NCBI GenBank assembly: GCA_022818135.1
Contig: JAFMSR010000009.1
Location: 13,730,327-13,794,326 of the forward strand
DNA from: Saxidomus purpurata
Lineage: Eukaryota; Mollusca; Bivalvia; Venerida; Veneridae
Direction of reading: 5' to 3'
DNA length: 64,000 nt
The first letter of the stretch is position 1. Each line of letters starts with the position of its first letter. Of this stretch, positions 57,001-64,000 are shown in pieces. A model generated the notes under the pieces. The model did no database searches and had not been told where the DNA came from. It saw nothing but the letters and a program-made list of their open reading frames with translations. The position numbers were made by a program, and so were the translations under genes.

Positions 57001-59310
57001 GGACCCATGTGATCCGGCACGATACTATCAACTAGACTGATACGGGGCCTATGTGATCCAGCACTATACTGTAAACTAGATTGATACGGGGCCTATGTGA
57101 ATCGACACTATACTATCAACTAGAATGTTACGGGGCTTATGTGATCCGGCACTATACTTTAAACTAGATTGATACGGGACCCATGTGATCCGGCACTATA
57201 CTATCAACTAGATTGATACGGGACCCATGTGATCCGGCACTATACTATCAACTAGATTGATACGGGGCCTATGTGATCCGGCACTATACTTTAAACTAGA
57301 TTGATACGGGGCCTATGTGAATCGACACTATACTATCAACTAGAATGTTACGGGGCTTATGTGATCCGGCACTATACTTTAAACTAGATTGATACGGGAC
57401 CTATGTGACCCGGCACTATACTATCAACTAGAATGATACGTGGCCTATGTGATCCGGCACTATACTATCAACTAGATTGATACGGGGCCTTTGTGATCCG
57501 GCATTATAATATCAACTAGATTGATGCGGGGCCAATGTGATCCGGCACTATACTATTAACTAGATTGATACGGGACCAATGTGATCCGGCATTATACTAT
57601 CAACTTGATTGATACTGGACCCATATGATCCGGCACTTTACTATCAACTAGATTGATACGGGGCCTATATGATCCGGCACTAAACTATCAACTAGAATGA
57701 TAAGGGACCAATGTGATCCGGCACTATACTATCAAGTAGAATGATACGGGACCTATGTGACTCGGCACTAAACTATCAACTAGATTGATACGGGACCCAT
57801 GTGATCCGGCACTATACTATCAAGTAGAATGATACGGGGCCGATGTGATCCGGCACTAAACTATCAACTAGATTGATACGGGGCCTATGTGATCCGGCAC
57901 TATACTATCAACTTAAAAGATATATTGCTAATGTACAACCAACTCGAAAGATACATGTCTCATGTGATCTGGCATTACACAATCAAAGGGAATGATACGG
58001 AGATCATGTGATCCGGCACTACACAAACTCTAAAGATAAATGGCCCGTGTGATCTTGCACTACACAAACACCTATAAAGACAAATGGCTCATGTGATCCG
58101 GCACTACATAATCATATTTTCTGGGACTACATAACCAACTGTTAAGATAAATGGTTCATGTGATCTGGCACTTCACAACCATCTGTAAAGATCAATGGTT
58201 CATATGATCTGGCACTACACTAACTGGAAGGAAACGGGACCGATGTGATCTGGCAGTACACTATCAACTGGAAAGATACGGGACCGATGTGATCTGGCAG
58301 TACACAACCAACTCAAATGATAAATGGCTCATGCAATCCGGCTTTATACAACCAACTCGAAAGATATATGTCTCATGTGATCTGGCACTTCACAGGGGTC
58401 ATGTGATCAGGCACTACACAATAAAAGGGAAAGATACGGGGATCGTGTGATTCGGCACTTCACAATAAAAGGGAAAGATACTGGGGTCATGTGAACCGAA
58501 ACTACACTATCAACTGGAAAGATACGGGGCCCATGTGATCCGACCCCACACAACCAACTGGAAAGATAAATGTCTCTCGTGATCTGGCACTACACAATCA
58601 ACTGGGAATATACGGGGCCCATGTGATCCGACACAACGCAACCAACTCGAAAGATACATGTATCTCGTGATCTGGCACTACACAATCAACTGGAAAGATA
58701 CGGGGCCCATGTGATCTGGCGCTACTCAACCAACTGTAGAGATAAATGGTTCATGTGATCTACACTATTCACTGGAAAGATACGCGGCTCATGTGATCCG
58801 GCACTACGCTATTCACTGGAAAGATACGGGGCTCATGTGATCCGGCACTACGCAACCAACTGTAAAGATAAATGGTTCATGTGATCTGGCACTACACTAC
58901 TCACTGGAAAGATACGCGGCTCATGTGATCCGGTACTACACTATTCACTGGAAAGATACGGGGCTCATGTGACCCGGCACTACACTATTCACTGGAAAGA
59001 TACGCGGCTCATGTGATCCGGTACTACACTATTCACTGGAAAGATACGGGGCTCATGTGATCCGGCACTACTCAACCAACTGTTAAGATAAATGGTTCAT
59101 GTGATCTGGCACTACACTATCAACTGGAAAGAAAGGGGTCCATGTGATCCGGTACTACACTATCAACTGGAAAGATATGGGGCCCTGGTGATCCGGCACT
59201 ACACTATCAACTGGAAAGATACAGGGCTCACGTGATCTGGCACTGCACAAGCAACTTGAAAGATATATGCCTTCTGTGATCCGGCACTACACAACCTACC
59301 TGACAGATAC
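54070..59310. repeat. 44-bp minisatellite, about 115-120 units
   Basis: The core unit starts CTAGATTGATACGGGACCCA and continues TGTGATCCGGCACTATACTA then TCAA, 44 bp in all. The middle (about 54300-57900) is homogeneous. The flanks (54070-54300 and 57950-59310) carry diverged units with AAAGATACGGGGCTCATGTG and CACTACAC words. Around 54520-55480 a 44-bp and a 45-bp variant (GGGGCCCCATGTGATCGGGC) alternate. A block of about 0.8 kb starting at 55540 recurs at 57040, some 1.5 kb downstream. 44 is not a multiple of three, and no frame runs through it. Confidence 0.95.
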
Positions 59311-59944
59311 AGCCTTAAGATCAACCGACTTTCACTCGATATCATGGGACTATTCATTCAGTCTAGTCATGCACGCTGAATATTATCAGACAGCTGTCAC
59401 TATTTAAACGTGTTTATTCAAAGTTTACGAGAAATAGGTTGTGAAATATGGCAGAAATGTTATATCGATAAATATATAATATTCTCACCCCTTTGGGACA
59501 AACATAATTTACTTACTATATGTATAACTGAAGTTGACAAGTGCATTAAACAATCGCTATCATATTTCTTAAAAGTGAATTTCGTCCCTAACATAACTAT
59601 GTTATACAGAAATTTGATTAGGGAATTAATTCTAAATTTGATGTTGTTCTTCGCAATGCAAGCCTACGGCCACAGAATCCAGCTGCACGAGCGACCTTTG
59701 TCTGAAGCGTGTGCATGTGAAGAACGAGTCAATAACATCAATTCAATTCATTTATTTGGCAAATTCAGCACAAAAATGCCTTTCGCCAATACAATACATA
59801 ATGCCAAATATGGCAAGGACAATGCATACAAAATATACACACATACACACACTCACTCACACATACATAGACATCTTCACTGCCTCTACATAGTACATCA
59901 GCAATGTTGTACAATGTATTGCACATGTTACTTCATAATATTAA
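59311..59944. repeat. Unique DNA and LINE-3'-end-like repeat
   Basis: CATCAATTCAATTCATTTATTTGGCA (59738 onward, read in two parts) resembles the reversed 3' end of LINE-type repeats. A CACACATACACACACTCACT microsatellite follows at 59836-59875. The 182-codon frame over this stretch starts at GTG and crosses the microsatellite, and I do not accept it as a gene. Confidence 0.4.
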
Positions 59945-60272
59945 AGGTCCAATACTAAGGAAAGCGAAAATTCAAATATACTTTAAAAAGCACAGAAATA
60001 AGTTATTTTTAATAAAAAATGAAAGTTGGTATGTAGAAATTCTACATAAATCACAGTACATGTACAATTATTTTTCTATGCATTATGAAGAAAGTTAAAA
60101 AGACCTGGGTGGTCATTTTGTCGATTTCAACATAATACACATACTTTTCTTCGTGTTCCAAACCTTTTCTGTAAATCTTAACCTTCCAATCTTCATTATT
60201 TAGTGTCTTGCATAAGGTTATGTACTTGCCATTGAAATAACTGTCACGTAATTTTCGCTTAGTAATGGACCT
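59945..60272. mobile_element. TTAA-flanked MITE, shorter relative
   Basis: TTAA (59941-59944), then AGGTCCAATACTAAG; the other end reads CTTAGTAATGGACCT, then TTAA (60273-60276). The inner part on the minus strand has GACAAAATGACCACCCAGGTC, matching GACAAAAAGACCACCCTGGTC of copies 1 and 2. It is therefore a shorter or deleted member in reverse orientation. Confidence 0.85.
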
Positions 60273-60609
60273 TTAACTTTAATCTCATTGATTTGCACAC
60301 CCTTTGTGTCAATCTGACCACTTGAAGAAATGTAAAACAACATTCAAGTCATATGAATGTTAAAAAATATTGTATGGACAGAGGTTGACCTAGCTAGACT
60401 GTTCTGTAGCTGTAATACGACACTTATTATACGAGTTGTATGTGGGAAAATTGTAGACTGTATAGACCTAGCACAGCTTGGATTTTTCTAGAATTCTCCA
60501 TCGAACAACACTCTTCATGTACATGTGTAATCGTATCTACTCGTCCATTTCCGACATTCGGAAATATCCGTAAAACGCCGATATGATCCAAATGTTGTGT
60601 TATATGGTT

Positions 60610-60800
60610 AATTACTTTCGTCTGCGGGCATTACGGGTCGTACCGATTATAGCCTCTTTAGAGGACGGTGGACTTAATAAGCACAATAACAATCAAATCT
60701 GCGGGCATTGCTTATATGGATCCGAGGTCCGATGTATCGGTGCTGTACACCGAACATGTTAAAGAACCAGGGGTGTCTCTGGAACGGGACGCGTTCTGTT
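60610..60800. repeat. Dispersed repeat fragment
   Basis: GGTGGACTTAATAAGCACAA and GGGCATTACGGGTCGTACCG correspond to the fragment at 43500-43590. AACATGTTAAAGAACCAGGG at 60753-60772 also looks repeat-derived. Confidence 0.45.
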
Positions 60801-61068
60801 CTTGCACTATCACCCGAAACCTAAAATAACTAAACTCTTCTGGGGCGTTGGTCATGTGGATTATCCGGTACCAACGACAAAATTAGAAAAAATAAATTTC
60901 ACAATGATTGCTATGAAAAGTGTCACAAATATATCATGGAAATCGCGCAAAAATGATACAGTCTATTGTGGGGACGGAGATTTGGATATGCATGCAGCCA
61001 GCCTATTTTCTATGCTATTCTGCTACATAATAATATTTGTGGTCTGTATAAGATGTAAATCAATATAG
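60763..61068 (+). CDS. Short open frame with C-terminal membrane segment, unknown
   Basis: Open from 60763, after an in-frame TAA at 60760, to a stop at 61068. It reads LHYHPKPKITKLFWGVGHVD, then FTMIAMKSVTNISWKSR, and ends in a hydrophobic stretch LFSMLFCYIIIFVVCIRC that could span a membrane. There is no ATG before the middle of the frame, so it would have to be a 3' exon. Its first part overlaps repeat-like sequence. I do not recognise it, and it may be chance. Confidence 0.2.
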   Translation, partial: RTRGVSGTGRVLFLHYHPKPKITKLFWGVGHVDYPVPTTKLEKINFTMIAMKSVTNISWKSRKNDTVYCGDGDLDMHAASLFSMLFCYIIIFVVCIRCKSI

Positions 61069-61241
61069 TGACATGAAATGGTTACAATTTTCCAATAATC
61101 TGGAATTAAAACCATTACTCGGTATTAATCTTAAACACGTATTTCAATGTAATTACAACTGCTATTTGATAATCCCGTGATAGTCCCTGTTTAGCATTCA
61201 TCTAAAGTAAGGTTTGCTCTTGATTTCATTGTATTTCGCTC

Positions 61242-61529
61242 TTAAACCGAGTAAAAACTAAAAGCATTTCTTTTTGCAAATTTATCGCAGTATTCCTCGG
61301 ATACAAATACCACAAGTTTGAGCAAATCCCTCTTATGACATATAATTTCGACGAATGATGATAGTACGATTCCGTTTCTGTCTGATGTTTTTGGTCGTGT
61401 GGTTACAACGGCTTTTACTATATACGGTAAATGTATTGCATCATGTAAACATATTTTAACAATAGATGGTGACGTTTGGCAATGGGGGATTAGGTCTCCG
61501 GCGCTGTAACGATCCTTCACAAGCTGCAT
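61242..61529 (-). CDS. Short ATG-started open frame, unknown
   Basis: 95 codons beginning MQLVKDRYSAGDLIPHCQTS. No domain is recognisable. The opposite strand carries a good splice donor just beyond it (GAGATG before GTAAGT at 61571), so coding on either strand is possible but unproven. Confidence 0.15.
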   Translation of the reverse strand: MQLVKDRYSAGDLIPHCQTSPSIVKICLHDAIHLPYIVKAVVTTRPKTSDRNGIVLSSFVEIICHKRDLLKLVVFVSEEYCDKFAKRNAFSFYSV

Positions 61530-62208
61530 GTCATTTACCTGAGTGTCCTCGGTTTCCCTCGTCTGAGATGGTAAGTTTCACATTTCACGGCATAGGTTCT
61601 CTAAATAACCGTTAATTCTGTCAGCCTAAATCAAACTTAGAATATACAGTATTAATACACATTTGGCTATACTTATATTTTGCAAAGCTTAACATGGACA
61701 TAAATTTTCGCACGATTATACGCAATTACATGTTTTATGACTTTCAGTATTTGATGCTAATAAAAAGGCCGGCTATTTATACTAATGCATTAAACTGAAC
61801 CTGATGCTATAAAGTTTAAAAATGGCTCTCCTCAATTTGCATTTGAAAGGCCATTCATTTCATCAAAGGATTTGAACATTTTGTTCGACACAAGCAGAAA
61901 AGTGCAGTTATATAATAAAATACTAACGTTATAAAATAATTAGAATAGGAATATTGGTATCTAATCTACATTTTCTTTTCACATACGATCAAAAATGCAT
62001 GCGATGCAAATCAAACTAAATATAGAACGATACAGTTTTAGCACACAACAGGTTAATGGGAGAGCAAATATGTGTGCAAGAATTTCATGACACTGAGTGA
62101 TTGAAGCTGGGATATAACAACGCAATTTATCAATTCCCAATTTTGGCAGTCGCTTTTGCTTTTTTTGTTGTTTCTTACCATTTGCTATATATATTTTTTT
62201 CTTTCAAG

Positions 62209-62441
62209 TGCAAAGATTACGTGATATTACAATTAAACTGTGGATTGCAAAGAGGGACATAATACGGCTACAAAAGAGAAGAAAATGTACAGATGTGTGC
62301 AGCATTAACCCACTTTTACCTAAAGTGTTACAATGGGATGTCAATTTTGGCAGGGTTATTTCTTCAAATATGGATGTTTTGCAGAATTGTGATACAAAAG
62401 GCGAACAAATTAAATCCTTATCAGACGACATTGACAGTTGA
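62209..62441 (+). CDS. Possible terminal exon, unknown product
   Basis: A strong acceptor (polypyrimidine TTTTTTTCTTTCAAG ending at 62208) is followed by a frame open for 77 codons to TGA at 62439-62441. It contains IKLWIAKRDIIRLQKRRKC and LPKVLQWDVNFGRVISSN. Phase does not fit the donor at 61571. I do not recognise the protein. Confidence 0.25.
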
Positions 62442-62919
62442 CACGTACTTTAGTAGACAAATGGGTTAAGAAAAATAAATATTATTATTTCCATCCTAAA
62501 AGAAGAGAAAAGAGAAATAACACAGTGTAAATATTTAAATAAAAGATTCGTTTGTGTCTCCAGTACTTCTAGCACTTTTATTTTTTATAATGTAATTTAT
62601 GTATGCAAACAAGAAAATTTGTTATTTGACACCGTTTGTCAATTAGGTTTGTGTGATGCGTGTAGTATGGTTTTTGAACATTGCCTCTCGGTCCATGGAC
62701 AAGCCATATGTTGAGCTAGTTCGTGGCGACACTCGAAAACAGCGCACCTCATGACCTCATGCTGAACTGCAAAGGACTTAGAGGTCTGCCGCTAGAATGC
62801 TGTATCCAATAATAATTGTACCCCCAGACACGCCTTTCTGTATCCGCCTCTGCAATGCCCAAACGGTGTATAGACATGTCCTGATGCCAATAAACAGACC
62901 CCCACCTATGGGGAAAAAG

Positions 62920-62958
62920 TTCCCCCCCCCCGCCCCCCCCCCCCCCCCCCCCCCCCGT
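62920..62958. other. Homopolymer patch, probable assembly artefact
   Basis: About 35 C residues with one G inside, flanked by GGGAAAAAGTT and GTTTACAG. The proline-rich frame at 62797-63018 depends on it. Confidence 0.65.
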
Positions 62959-64000
62959 TTACAGTTGTTCGGGACCCCTGTTCCAAGAACCTTGGGTCCC
63001 GGGTTGTCTGGCTATTAACCTCCCGCACAATCATGACCATCATACGTTATTGGGTTAATTTATTTGTTAATGTAGCTTTCTTGGAATTGTATGCCCTTAT
63101 TTATTTAATGATCATGACTGGGCGAATGTGTTTGAGAAGGGAAGCAACCAAAAACACCAAGCTCCATTTCGTTACTCAACAGTTCTCTAACTTTGTCAAC
63201 CTACACAGGCAGCGAAAAAATAGAATTCGACTTTCCGTGTGATTTAAATGACGGAAAAATAAAAAAGAAAATAGAATAGAAAAATCTACTAAGATGAAAA
63301 TGATATTTAGAATTCCAACTGAAGTGTTAACCAGGGTACAAAATGACATTGAAAAGGGGAAATTGTGACAATTTTATTGAAAATTCTCTTTCTTTTAATG
63401 CTTTTTTTCTCTTGAAATCTTAAAAATTGAATTGAGTATACGTTTTAACTTAATCTACGACTAAACAATTTATCTTGACAAGTTAAAGGAATTTGGCGAA
63501 GCTTTTAATTGCGTTGTCACCGGTCGGTACGGAACGGGATGTGACGGATTTTGTCGTGTAAAGAGCTCTTCAATTGGAGACAAAATTAGTAGGAACCAGG
63601 AAACGAGAAATGTCAACTTTGGTATTTATTTATTTTAGAATATGTGGTTAAAAAATAACACTTTAGCGATAAAGAAAATGGTAGTTTAGTGTTAGAAATA
63701 GGATGTTTTAAGAGGAATCTGTTTACAGCAGGTAATTGCACACAATGTTTCATTGGGGGAAATAAACCCTGAAAATTTACCAGTTTACAGATCTGACATG
63801 AGATTATCGGTAAACTTACATATTTTCTGGACTAGATTTACATCAATATTATCAGTATGAAACCATAATTTAGAAATCAAAAATACCTTGTCTTTCCTAG
63901 TCAAACTAATTTAGATAAGGTGGTTTATTTTTTTGTGAAGAGCAATCGAGTATAACCAAAGGTGTTGCACTGGTCATTTTTTCCCTTCTTTAAATACATG
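62959..64000. other. Non-coding end of window, nothing recognised
   Basis: AT-rich DNA without a convincing gene, inverted repeat or tandem array. Confidence 0.5.

Noticed and set aside
54070..59310. CRISPR-like array
   Set aside because: The units are contiguous 44-bp repeats with no unique spacers, in a eukaryotic genome.
59410..59958. 182-codon open frame
   Set aside because: It starts at GTG, has no recognisable domain, and ends in a translated CACACA microsatellite and LINE-like repeat.
61242..61529. Confident novel gene
   Set aside because: ATG-started but short and without family resemblance; kept only as a low-confidence entry.

Overview
This window looks like nuclear DNA from a bivalve mollusc. 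It has GT-AG introns of 1.4 to 12 kb, an intron-rich ubiquitin-conjugating enzyme gene of the animal UBE2E family, single-exon B-box/coiled-coil/NHL (TRIM-like) genes of the kind expanded in bivalves, tRNA-derived SINEs, remnants of two LINE types and many short inverted-repeat (MITE) transposons. The assignment rests on gene content and repeat style; I could not search a database.

Layout. 1-0.9 kb: 182-bp tandem repeats and a hairpin. 0.9-24.1 kb: a locus built from three diverged direct copies of a segment carrying a TRIM-like gene on the minus strand. Copy A (3389-5264) is nearly full length but has one frameshift and one premature stop. Copy B (17084-18083) and copy C (19690-20673) are truncated and broken. 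Copy B's unit holds a nested ~5-kb insertion (11453-16488) containing a CR1/jockey-like LINE end, an L1-like LINE, a tRNA-derived SINE and a TTAA-type MITE. The equivalent empty site survives in copy C's unit.

24.1-28.7 kb: no gene recognised. 28.7-50.3 kb: the one clearly intact gene, a UBE2E-family E2 enzyme on the minus strand, with four coding exons (50133-50281, 48651-48701, 36556-36688, 28667-29020). They join in frame to 228 residues. The catalytic core is conserved and is followed by an unusual 36-residue polar tail. Its introns are full of repeats, including a palindromic element with Transib/RAG-like ends (42508-42883), a hAT-like MITE (45203-45705), TTAA-type and GGTTCCC-type elements, SINEs and tandem arrays.

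50.3-54 kb: probable 5' UTR and upstream region plus a GGTGATATCACC-rich foldback element. 54.07-59.31 kb: a 44-bp minisatellite of roughly 115-120 units with higher-order structure. 59.3-64 kb: repeats and a few short open frames of unknown meaning.

At six places (19530, 20453, 32090, 37255, 40619 and 62920) the sequence collapses into long C, A, T or G homopolymers. Where a paralog is available, real sequence is missing there. These are probably assembly or consensus artefacts and should not be read as biology.
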